Source: JBOGGN01 sp050744165 (GTDB lineage: Bacteria > Actinomycetota > Acidimicrobiia > Acidimicrobiales > Palsa-688). From it: a stretch of 5,237 bases of DNA. Positions 1 through 5,237 of the stretch are shown here, one piece after another; position 1 is the first letter of the stretch; each line of letters opens with the position of its first letter. A program made the position numbers and the translations under genes. The notes under the pieces are model-generated. The model searched no databases. It was not told the DNA's origin and saw nothing but the letters and a program-made list of their open reading frames with translations. Location: the NCBI GenBank assembly GCA_050744165.1, contig JBOGGN010000138.1:1-5237 (forward strand). The letters run 5' to 3'.

Positions 1-255
1 CAGCTGCTGTGGTGGCGACGCCGCCGGTAGCGGCACCCCCGCTAACGGCTTGGGCGCGAACTGCACACCCGCCCCACCGGTCTCCAGCGTCATCACCACC
101 CCGACGGGATGGCCGAGTGACACCGACGCCAGCAGGCTCGAAATATGCGGGTCGTCCCATTTCCACTCCCGCTGGAAATCCGGCAACTGCACCTTGCCCT
201 GACCGACCTCGCGCAACAGATCGCCGAGCATGAGGTCGGGGCTATCGAACGGCAT
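1..255 (-). CDS. DUF262 (GmrSD/SspE-like) protein, N-terminal part, runs off the window
   Basis: Reading the minus strand from the ATG at 255 gives 85 residues with no stop before the window edge. The start MPFDSPDLMLGDLL is followed by QLPDFQREWKWDD (residues 23-35) and SLLASVSLGHPVGVVMTLETG (40-60), which is the typical opening of DUF262 domains: a ParB-fold region where 'LPDFQR.W.W' precedes a helix and 'G.P.G..M.LE'. The visible part ends in PPQQL, just before the place where family members carry DGQQR, the motif linked to nucleotide hydrolysis or nuclease control. DUF262 proteins include the GmrSD type IV restriction enzyme, BrxU and SspE, which act on modified phage DNA. The start is fixed by an AGGAGG five bases upstream. 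The gene points away from the HEPN gene, with a dead transposase between them. Family is well supported; specific activity and C-terminal domain cannot be seen. Confidence 0.86.
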   Translation of the reverse strand, partial: MPFDSPDLMLGDLLREVGQGKVQLPDFQREWKWDDPHISSLLASVSLGHPVGVVMTLETGGAGVQFAPKPLAGVPLPAASPPQQL

Positions 256-260
256 CGGGT

Positions 261-266
261 CCTCCT
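261..266 (-). promoter_or_regulatory. Shine-Dalgarno of the DUF262 gene
   Basis: On the minus strand AGGAGG lies five bases before the ATG at 255-253. It is a perfect anti-16S core at good spacing and decides the start codon. No convincing -10/-35 pair was found upstream, so the promoter position is open. Confidence 0.82.
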
Positions 267-545
267 GTCCCTCGAACGGGCAACGGGACGACGTTAGGCC
301 CCAAACCATCGGGCGCAACTCGGTCCCGGGGCCGGCGACGGGCCGCTTGGCCGGCCATCCGGCCGTCGGTTGCCCCTTGGAATCGACGACTACTGGAGCT
401 CCCGGCACGAGGGGTGGCGCGCCCGACCGTGTCGCCCATCACCGTCCGCCCATCACCGTCGGCGATGCCATTCCGACTGCGGCCTATGTGTTGCCGTTTT
501 CGGTGGGCCTGCGCCGGTGCGGTCTCGCCACGGCCACCCTCACAG
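267..545. other. Gene-free stretch upstream of DUF262, with a GC-rich dyad
   Basis: I find no credible coding region here; the open frames are Arg/Pro/Ala-rich and have no family-like motifs. At 336-368 a dyad can form: CGACGGGCCG (336-345) pairs with CGGCCGTCG (360-368) with one bulged G, giving nine base pairs around a loop that itself contains GGCCGGCC. There is no adjacent T tract, so it is not a standard intrinsic terminator. A 14-bp tandem duplication at 433-460 is listed separately. The stretch must hold the leader, and probably the promoter, of the DUF262 gene. Confidence 0.5.
433..460. repeat. Perfect 14-bp tandem duplication
   Basis: CGCCCATCACCGTC occurs twice head to tail (433-446 and 447-460) with no mismatch. 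It sits about 178 bases upstream of the DUF262 start codon, in non-coding DNA. It may be a two-copy operator or a slippage or repair scar. Two copies are too few to call an iteron array. Confidence 0.9.
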
Positions 546-880
546 CGGTGGATCGGCGAGCGGCACGTGCGGGCGCCAGAACGACGCTCCACTCGCGGCC
601 ATGCAGGGCCTGCAGCCGGCTTTCGCCAGTCCCGCAAACGCAATTTTCGCATCCTCAGGTCCTGACGGTGGTCGATCTTGCGTTCGACTTTCGGTCGGCG
701 GCGCAGCAACGCCTTGGTGTCGGGCTCGGCCTGGGTGGCCGGGCCGCCTCGAGACGGTCGTCGTGGACGCGGATGATGGTGTGGCGTCCCTTGCTCGAGG
801 TGTGCAGCGGTCTCGGAGCGGGCAGTTGGCGCACACTGCGGCGTCGAACTGGTAGGTGGTGGGCCGCCATGGCCAGCAGG
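546..880 (-). pseudogene. Decayed IS1182-type transposase, C-terminal fragment
   Basis: Three minus-strand frames must be joined to follow one protein. One frame gives FDAAVCANCPLRDRCT (848-801), the Cys-rich 'CA.CPLR.RCT' signature. A second gives SSKGRHTIIRVHDDRLEAAR (798-739). A third gives ATQAEPDTKALLRRRPKVERKI (739-674) and RMRKLRLR (to 632), with the hallmark 'RP.VERKI'. The first frame then resumes with GLAKAGCRPCMAA (632-594). This order matches the C-terminal end of DDE transposases of the IS1182 group. Frameshifts fall near 801, 739 and 632. A PAGH at 880-869 in yet another register suggests a fourth near 860. The N-terminal half with the first catalytic Asp residues is absent and no terminal inverted repeats were found. 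It cannot make a working enzyme. The family call rests on remembered consensus motifs. Confidence 0.75.
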
Positions 881-1100
881 GCGTCGGCTCTCGCCGAGCG
901 AGAAGGTCTTTCGGCGGTCGCCAAGGTAATTTGTGAACAAGCTGGCGCGGGGAGCAGGTGGTATGTATATGTGGCGCGCTTGACCCGACCAAGACGTCAG
1001 AACACCGCGACAAACCCGGCTGGGGGCTCGGACGGGAGTGCTCGAGTTCGTTCCTCCGAGACGTGAGCCGTCTGGCACCGCAATGGGCGGTGGTGAGATC
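881..1100. other. Spacer between transposase relic and HEPN promoter, no gene seen
   Basis: All frames are open only by chance and none shows a recognisable motif. The stretch may contain unrecognisable N-terminal remains of the transposase. The plus-strand frame that continues into the HEPN gene from an ATG at 958 is not similar in composition to the HEPN protein and lacks a ribosome binding site, so I regard it as non-coding. Confidence 0.45.
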
Positions 1101-1120
1101 CTTCCGACAATGGTCGGAAG
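1101..1120. promoter_or_regulatory. Perfect palindromic operator-like dyad upstream of HEPN gene
   Basis: CTTCCGAC (1101-1108) and GTCGGAAG (1113-1120) are exact reverse complements around a 4-base centre AATG. The dyad ends two bases before the likely -10 box and covers the region where the -35 and spacer must lie. A dimeric repressor bound here would block RNA polymerase, which is the usual geometry of a toxin or defence gene operator. No second copy was noticed in the window, and no regulator gene is seen. A transcribed hairpin is less likely if the transcript starts at 1135. Confidence 0.6.
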
Positions 1121-1122
1121 CC

Positions 1123-1128
1123 TATGAT
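1123..1128 (+). promoter_or_regulatory. Probable -10 box (TATGAT) of a leaderless HEPN promoter
   Basis: TATGAT differs from the sigma-70/SigA consensus TATAAT at one base. Six bases separate it from the A of the ATG at 1135, which is the normal distance to a transcription start, so the mRNA would begin at the start codon. Leaderless mRNAs are common in actinobacteria, and the lack of a properly spaced Shine-Dalgarno sequence here fits that. The -35 is poor: candidates CTTCCG or TTCCGA lie inside the dyad at 16- or 15-bp spacing. Confidence 0.5.
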
Positions 1129-1134
1129 GCGAGG

Positions 1135-1800
1135 ATGGTAAGCTCGGCAAGGAAAGCCTTTGATCAGAACTGCGAAGACATCGAGCGGTTGCTTGAGATA
1201 CATAAGGATCTCGGCGGTTCTGGCCCTGGAAGGCGGCGAAGACTGGAGGTTCTCAACAAATCCGCCATCGTGTTGCTAACTGCACTGTGGGAGGGTTACT
1301 GTGAGGACATAGCGGCGGAGGGTGTTGCTCATTTCGTCAATTACGCGCGAAATCACAAGAAGCTACCCTTGGATCTGCAGAAGCGCTTAGCGAAAGAGTT
1401 GAAGGCTGAACCGGATGAGCTTTCTGTATGGAAGGTAGCTGACGACGGCTGGCGAGCCTGCTTGACTGCGCGGCTTGCAACCTGGCAAGAGGATAGGAAT
1501 CGACGACTGAATACGCCCAAATCGGCCAACATCGATGAGATGTTCAAAATTACCCTCGGAATCCCCCGCATTTCTAGTTTCTGGTACTGGTCAGCAATGT
1601 CCGCGGAGCAAGCAAGGGGCAAGCTCGATCGGTATGTAGAGTTGCGAGGAGCTATTGCACATCGCGGTGGCGATTCCCGTTCCATTAATAAGACGGCCGT
1701 CACCGACTACTATAACCATATCCGCCGTTTAGTAAGTAAAACTGGGGGGCGTGTGAATTCCGTAGCACGGACTGGCACTGGAACGCCGCTGTGGAGATGA
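1135..1800 (+). CDS. HEPN-domain protein, RiboL-PSP / MAE_28990-like, predicted RNase
   Basis: This 221-residue protein has the helical layout of a HEPN domain. Helices at about 35-70 contain SAIVLLTALWEGYCEDIAAE, close to the 'L..LWE.Y.EDL' opening of RiboL-PSP and MAE_28990-type HEPN proteins. NTPKSANIDEMFKITLGI (126-143) is the conserved middle segment, followed by the SFWYW stretch (148-152). The HEPN signature R-X4-H is RGAIAH (R171, H176), with HRGG after it. In the family, Arg and His form the metal-independent RNase site of a dimer, usually cutting tRNA or mRNA in defence or toxin systems. I chose ATG 1135 because homology starts near it and a TATGAT box lies seven bases upstream; an in-frame ATG at 958 would add 59 unlikely residues. 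GC is visibly low: 29 of 60 bases at 1321-1380, against 47 of 60 at 4261-4320 in the transfer operon. This suggests a separate origin. No MNT-type antitoxin gene is adjacent. Target and partner are unknown. Confidence 0.82.
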   Translation: MVSSARKAFDQNCEDIERLLEIHKDLGGSGPGRRRRLEVLNKSAIVLLTALWEGYCEDIAAEGVAHFVNYARNHKKLPLDLQKRLAKELKAEPDELSVWKVADDGWRACLTARLATWQEDRNRRLNTPKSANIDEMFKITLGIPRISSFWYWSAMSAEQARGKLDRYVELRGAIAHRGGDSRSINKTAVTDYYNHIRRLVSKTGGRVNSVARTGTGTPLWR

Positions 1801-1931
1801 ATCAGAGAGCTTGGACTCCGGTTACGAATCGGCGGTGGGGAACTTTGGGCGTCAGGGGCACGAGATAACCGGCCGGCAGTATCGAAGTTTTGTGAGTGGA
1901 TCGCCCGATATTCGCGGTAGGGCACTGGCGC
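1801..1931. other. Short gap between convergent HEPN and methyltransferase genes
   Basis: The gap separates the two convergent stop codons. It holds a small CCGGCCGG palindrome near 1869-1876 but no stem followed by a T tract on either strand, so no intrinsic terminator can be called. Base composition changes from the mixed HEPN gene to the GC-rich methyltransferase here, so it may be a junction of the inserted cassette. Confidence 0.4.
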
Positions 1932-3317
1932 TTACACTGACGCTGGCGCGAACAGGGAGAGTTGGGGTGGGACGTCAATGTTGACGTCGGCTTGGACTGG
2001 AACGATGACGTCGCCGGCGAGGCATGTGAGGGCAAGGTGGGTGTTGCGTTCGTCGAGGTCGACGAGGATGCAGTCGCGGCCGAGGCTTTCGGCGACGAGG
2101 GCCGTGGTGCCTGATCCGCCGAAGGGGTCGAGGACGGTTCCTGGCCTCCAGTGGTTTGGGTCGTTGCAGCTGCCGAGGTCGTTGATGCGGCGGGCGGGGT
2201 GGTCGCGAAGGGGTGACGTGCCGATGGCGTCGGGGTCGGGTTCCTGGGTGTCGAGGTCCGGTTCGGGGTCCTCGTCCCAGGTGGTGGGCACACAGCGGAT
2301 GCCGCAGCCGCATTCGGTCCAGCCGAGGGTGGTGCTTGCGCCGTCGGCGGATCGTGGTCGGGCGCCGTTTGGGGACTGCGGGCCGGAGGAGCGGGGTGGC
2401 CGGCTGGTGATCCGCTCACTCGGGTGTCCACAGATTCGGCAGACCCGTTGGGGGCACATGCTGAGGATGGGGATGACCGGCAGGTCTAGGGGCATGGTGG
2501 CGTGGTGGGCGCCGTGGTAGGGCCGGGTGTTGATGAGCCAGGTGTCCTGCTCGTAGCCATCGTCGTCGGGGTGCCACCACCAGTGGTCGAGCGGTGGGGC
2601 CGACGCCCTGTTGGCGGGTCGCCGCAGGCTGTTGGCGGCTGCGGCGGCGTGGCTGGTGGGGTGGCCGGTGACGGCTTGGAGGTCGAAGTAGCGGTGCGGG
2701 TTTTTGCAGATGACGACGAGGTCGGTGGTGGCGGGCCGGTAGCGGGCGTCGCCGGTGTGATGTTCGACGTCGCGGCGGCCGAGGCTGCCCACGGGCGGGT
2801 TGTTGCGGGCCCAGCGGACCACGTTGCGGGCCCGCCACGACGGTGTCGTGCGCCCGGTGAGCGGGTTTCGGCCGTAGACCAGGGCGACGCGGAACAGTTC
2901 GGGGATCAGGCACAGCGACTTGTCGAGAGGGACAGCGGGGCTTGAGCCGGGACCGGGCAGGGTTTTTTTCCCGGTCTTGGCGGTTCCTCGGTAGCGGGGC
3001 TGGCCGTGGCGGGCGCCGCCTGGGTTGTAGTCGCCGCCGGCGCCGCCGGAGCCGGCCATGGTGTCACCGAGTTCGAACATCATGGAGCCGTGGCCGGCCA
3101 GTTTGGGAGTGAGGGCTTCGACGACGTCGAGGAGCCGGTCGACGAAGGCGCCGGGGCTGGGCTCGGTGCCGATCTCTCGGTGTTTGTCGGGGTGGCTGTC
3201 GGGCAGGTAGGCCCGCTGCCGCCAGAACGGCGGGGACGTGAAGACCAGGTCGATGGAGCCGTCGTCGAGTTGGGCGGCCTGGTCGATGATGTCGCCGGCG
3301 AGGACCCGGACCGTCAT
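1932..3317 (-). CDS. Beta-class DNA N4-cytosine/N6-adenine methyltransferase
   Basis: The 461-residue protein transfers a methyl group from S-adenosylmethionine to an exocyclic amino group of DNA. Catalytic motif IV is TSPPFW (27-32), after DGSIDLVF. The TSPP form favours N4-cytosine but does not exclude adenine. Motif X-like HHATMPLDL (271-279) and SAM-binding motif I VLDPFGGSGTT (395-405) follow, then motif II ILVDLD (417-422). The order IV-X-I is the beta class (N6_N4_Mtase fold). Between X and I is an insert with C293-x2-C296 and C336-x-C338-x3-C342, likely a zinc knuckle. Residues 31-245 would contain the target-recognition region. The C-terminus contains QLSLF (452-456), matching the DnaN clamp-binding consensus QL[SD]LF. 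ATG 3317 overlaps the coupling-protein stop as ATGA and lacks a clear Shine-Dalgarno sequence, pointing to coupled re-initiation. The frame stays open far upstream, but that part is a Pro/Arg-rich shadow. No restriction enzyme gene is adjacent, so it is an orphan within the window. Confidence 0.9.
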   Translation of the reverse strand: MTVRVLAGDIIDQAAQLDDGSIDLVFTSPPFWRQRAYLPDSHPDKHREIGTEPSPGAFVDRLLDVVEALTPKLAGHGSMMFELGDTMAGSGGAGGDYNPGGARHGQPRYRGTAKTGKKTLPGPGSSPAVPLDKSLCLIPELFRVALVYGRNPLTGRTTPSWRARNVVRWARNNPPVGSLGRRDVEHHTGDARYRPATTDLVVICKNPHRYFDLQAVTGHPTSHAAAAANSLRRPANRASAPPLDHWWWHPDDDGYEQDTWLINTRPYHGAHHATMPLDLPVIPILSMCPQRVCRICGHPSERITSRPPRSSGPQSPNGARPRSADGASTTLGWTECGCGIRCVPTTWDEDPEPDLDTQEPDPDAIGTSPLRDHPARRINDLGSCNDPNHWRPGTVLDPFGGSGTTALVAESLGRDCILVDLDERNTHLALTCLAGDVIVPVQADVNIDVPPQLSLFAPASV

Positions 3318-4750
3318 TGGGGCTGCAGGTGTTGGCGGAGGGCGGGGGTGTCGTACCACGGGGTGAGGGCCAAGGTGGCGGGGTGGGCGCCGGCCAGGAG
3401 GAGCGCGTGGCCGGGGCGGCCTTGGGCGATGACGCCGGGGGGCAGGAGGGGTCGGCGTTCCCAGTGGGTGGCGCGGCTGGCGTGGCCGCCTCCGAACAGG
3501 AGGGGGATGGGCACGGTTTGGGTGGTGCGCCGGATCTCGGTTTCGCCGGCCATGGCCGAGATGGTCTGCAGGGTGGCCAGGTCGGCGACGCCGGGGAGGA
3601 TGATCTTGTCGGCGAACAGGGTGAGGAAGCCGTCGGCGGCGGGCCCCCAACGGGCCCGGGCCTGGGAGAGGTCCTGGAGGCAGGCGAGGATGAGGAGGCC
3701 TTGGGCGGCGGAGTCGGCGACGATGTTTGGCAGGTCGGGGAGGGGTGCGATGTTGGCGACCTCGTCGAGACACCAGATCATGGGCGGCCACGGCCGGCGG
3801 CGGCGCAGGATGGCCCGGCGGATGTGGTGGAGCAGGGCGACGATGAGCGGGGCGTATTGGGCTTGGGTGTCGCCGGGGGCGCACAGGTAGACGGTGTCGC
3901 CGGATCCGGCGAAGGCGTCGGGGTCGAAGTTGGGTGCCCGGGCCGCGTCGAGGGCGGCGTCGGTGCGGTAGGCGGCGAGCAGGCTGTCGGCGGTGGAGTA
4001 GATGCCGGACAGTTCCCGGTTGTCGGTGGCTTCGATGCCGCACAGCAGGCCGTGGGCGATGCCCGACCGGTGGCGGGCGAGGATGTCGAGGGGCCGGTCG
4101 AGCTGGCGGCGGTGGAGCCAGTCGAGGAGGACACCGAGGTCGGATTCGGCGAGGGCGGCGGCGTGGAGGAGGGGGGCGAGGAGCGCCTGGGCCCGTTCGA
4201 TCCAGTGGGCGGCGTCGGAGTGATGCTGCCACGGCCGGGCGGCGGTGGCCAGCGCCCACGCCCGGGCCACGGCGGCGTCCCATTCGTGGCAGCCTTGCAG
4301 GGGCGACCAGCGCAGCGGGGTGATCCCATCCGGTGCTCGGCGGATGTTGGCGGGGTCCCACAGCCAGCAGCGGCCCACATGGGATCGGCGCCAGGCGGTG
4401 GCGGCCAGCAGGTCATATTTGGTGGAGGTGGCCACGATCGGCCCGGGATGCAGGGCGATGGTGGGGATCACCACCGCCGACGTCTTGCCGCTGCGGGGCG
4501 GGCCGACGACCAGGACGTGGCGTTCGGGGCCCGACCACACCGGGTCGCCGCCTTTGACGGGCCGGGCGCCGAGGTAGATGCCCGGCCACCCCCACCCGCC
4601 GCCGCTGTTGGGGCCCTGGGTTTTGGTGGTGGCGGGGGTCTGGCCGGCGACAGCGGCCGCCAGGCGGTCCAGGGTCGGGCCGGCCCGCCGGTTCAGGATC
4701 GCCGCGGCGTTCTGGGCGTGGCGGCGGGTCCGTTGGAGGTGGGGGTTCAC
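3314..4750 (-). CDS. VirD4/TraG-like type IV coupling ATPase
   Basis: This 478-residue ATPase should link the relaxase-bound DNA strand to the conjugation channel and drive transfer. Walker A is GPPRSGKT (83-90) in HVLVVGPPRSGKTSAVVIP. It is followed by STKYDL (109-114), the 'S.K.DL' motif of VirD4/TraG proteins. Walker B is MIWCLDEVANIAPLPDL (324-340) with catalytic D329-E330. A later QDLSQARARWG (359-369) carries the sensor-like Gln typical of the group, and LFADKIILPG (378-387) and the final LLPPGVIAQG segment also fit. Residues 141-280 would be the all-alpha region. No membrane segment is seen before Walker A, although classical VirD4/TraG proteins have N-terminal transmembrane helices, so this is a soluble or partner-anchored form. 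The start is GTG 4750, overlapping the upstream stop as GTGA; the longer frame back to 5116 is a shadow of the preceding gene. Its own stop overlaps the methyltransferase start. Confidence 0.87.
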   Translation of the reverse strand: MNPHLQRTRRHAQNAAAILNRRAGPTLDRLAAAVAGQTPATTKTQGPNSGGGWGWPGIYLGARPVKGGDPVWSGPERHVLVVGPPRSGKTSAVVIPTIALHPGPIVATSTKYDLLAATAWRRSHVGRCWLWDPANIRRAPDGITPLRWSPLQGCHEWDAAVARAWALATAARPWQHHSDAAHWIERAQALLAPLLHAAALAESDLGVLLDWLHRRQLDRPLDILARHRSGIAHGLLCGIEATDNRELSGIYSTADSLLAAYRTDAALDAARAPNFDPDAFAGSGDTVYLCAPGDTQAQYAPLIVALLHHIRRAILRRRRPWPPMIWCLDEVANIAPLPDLPNIVADSAAQGLLILACLQDLSQARARWGPAADGFLTLFADKIILPGVADLATLQTISAMAGETEIRRTTQTVPIPLLFGGGHASRATHWERRPLLPPGVIAQGRPGHALLLAGAHPATLALTPWYDTPALRQHLQPQ

Positions 4751-5237
4751 AGCCCCATCCCCATGTCCACATCCCGGTTCCGGCCCCGGTCCCGGCCTTG
4801 TTGGAGGTGGCGGCGGGTGGCGTCGAGCATTCCTCGGAGCCGGTCGTGTTGGCGGGCCTGGTCGGGGTTGGCCGGTTGGGGGCCGAGCGGGTCGGGGCCT
4901 TCGATCCGCCAGCGTTGCCGGTAGGCGTCGAGGTCGGCGGCCGCCTGCGCCCATCGGCGCCGTCCCGGACCGGTCAGCGGCGGCGGGCCGAGGGCCGCCA
5001 CGTGGTGTTCTGCCGGGTCGGCGACCGCGGCCGCCTGCAACGCCGCCCGGGCCTGGTCGGCCTGGCGGGAGAGCTGGCGGTGGCGGGTGAGGGGGATGGC
5101 GTTGTCGGCCAGCCACCGGTCGCGTACCGCCTTGTCGCGTTCGGCTTCCCGGTAGGTTTCGCCGGCCCGGTACTCGGCCCAGGAGGCGTCGCCCCAGGCG
5201 TGGCGGGCGGCGGCTTGGGCTGCGGCCCTCTGTCGGC
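4747..5237 (-). CDS. C-terminal part of a probable MobF/TrwC-type relaxase
   Basis: The frame is open from the window edge to the TGA at 4749-4747, giving 162 residues of the C-terminus. It is charged and mostly helical, with runs such as RHAWGDASWAEYRAGETYRE and AERDKAVRDRWLADN. Near the end is WAQAAADLDAYRQRWRIEGP then DPLGPQPANPDQARQHDRL. The pattern 'W..A...I..YR..W.I....PLG' is what I recall from the extreme C-terminus of actinobacterial TrwC/MobF relaxases, which nick oriT and lead the strand out. Position immediately before a coupling ATPase, with a 4-bp overlap, supports this. The relaxase and helicase domains, with the catalytic Tyr and Walker motifs, would lie outside the window, so the identity is inferred from tail and context. 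An internal TTG at 5040 is not the start, because the frame continues upstream with similar composition. Confidence 0.55.
   Translation of the reverse strand, partial: RQRAAAQAAARHAWGDASWAEYRAGETYREAERDKAVRDRWLADNAIPLTRHRQLSRQADQARAALQAAAVADPAEHHVAALGPPPLTGPGRRRWAQAAADLDAYRQRWRIEGPDPLGPQPANPDQARQHDRLRGMLDATRRHLQQGRDRGRNRDVDMGMGL

Noticed and set aside
9..233. Plus-strand 74-residue open frame
   Set aside because: It is Pro/Ala/Arg-rich and antisense to the well-supported DUF262 N-terminus.
958..1134. Earlier in-frame start of the HEPN gene
   Set aside because: The added 59 residues do not resemble the family, there is no Shine-Dalgarno sequence, and they would place the dyad and -10 box inside the coding region.
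242..1150. A single 302-residue minus-strand protein
   Set aside because: Only a short internal part (about 740-632) is transposase-like; the rest is chance open frame and it overlaps the HEPN promoter and the DUF262 start.
1810..1835. tRNA fragment or attachment site, because of a T-loop-like GGTTACGAATC
   Set aside because: No acceptor, D or anticodon arm can be folded around it and no CCA or direct repeat partner is seen.
3318..4361. N-terminal extension of the methyltransferase frame by about 348 residues
   Set aside because: The extension is Pro/Arg/His-rich low-complexity sequence antisense to no motif and lies fully inside the coupling-ATPase gene in another frame; homology begins at ATG 3317.
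3006..4924. Long plus-strand open frames opposite the coupling-ATPase and methyltransferase genes
   Set aside because: They are Gly/Val/Arg-rich shadows caused by high GC and show no motifs.
4751..5116. N-terminal extension of the coupling-ATPase frame
   Set aside because: The extra 122 residues are Pro/Arg/Gly-rich and overlap the better-composed relaxase tail; the GTG at 4750 with a GTGA overlap is the natural start.
1..5237. CRISPR array or rRNA/tRNA genes
   Set aside because: No regularly spaced repeats and no conserved RNA-gene sequence were seen on either strand.

Overview
The window is high-GC DNA in the style of an actinobacterium: GC-rich codons, GTG/ATG starts with 4-bp gene overlaps, and a probable leaderless promoter. 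It looks like the edge of a conjugative element (plasmid or integrative element) that abuts a small accessory or defence region. No species can be named from the sequence.

Right half (5237 to 1932, minus strand): a compact three-gene operon. It enters the window as the C-terminal 162 residues of a charged, helical protein, probably the tail of a MobF/TrwC-type relaxase. A VirD4/TraG-like coupling ATPase (4750-3314) follows, then a beta-class DNA methyltransferase (3317-1932). Both junctions are 4-bp stop/start overlaps (GTGA, then ATGA), so the three proteins are probably translated in a coupled way. The methyltransferase has motif IV (TSPPFW) first and motif I (DPFGGSGTT) last, a Cys-rich insert, and a C-terminal QLSLF that matches the bacterial sliding-clamp-binding pentapeptide.

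Centre (1135-1800, plus strand): a HEPN protein of the RiboL-PSP / MAE_28990-like type with the RNase motif R-X4-H (RGAIAH). It is convergent with the methyltransferase, and its base composition is clearly less GC-rich than that of the transfer genes. Directly upstream lie a perfect 8-bp-arm dyad and a TATGAT -10 box seven bases before the ATG. This suggests a repressible, leaderless promoter.

Left part (1-1100): a decayed IS1182-type transposase fragment on the minus strand (about 880-546), readable only by joining three frames. It is followed by a gene-free stretch with a perfect 14-bp tandem duplication and a GC-rich dyad. From 255 to the window edge is the N-terminus of a DUF262 (GmrSD/SspE-like) protein with a strong Shine-Dalgarno sequence. 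The window ends just before the expected DGQQR motif.

Working together (inference): relaxase, coupling ATPase and methyltransferase form a transfer module in which the transferred DNA may carry its own modification. HEPN RNase and DUF262 protein are a plausible defence pair, here divergently oriented with an IS relic between them. The DUF262/HEPN pair, the dyad-controlled HEPN promoter and the clamp-binding methyltransferase are the most interesting points.
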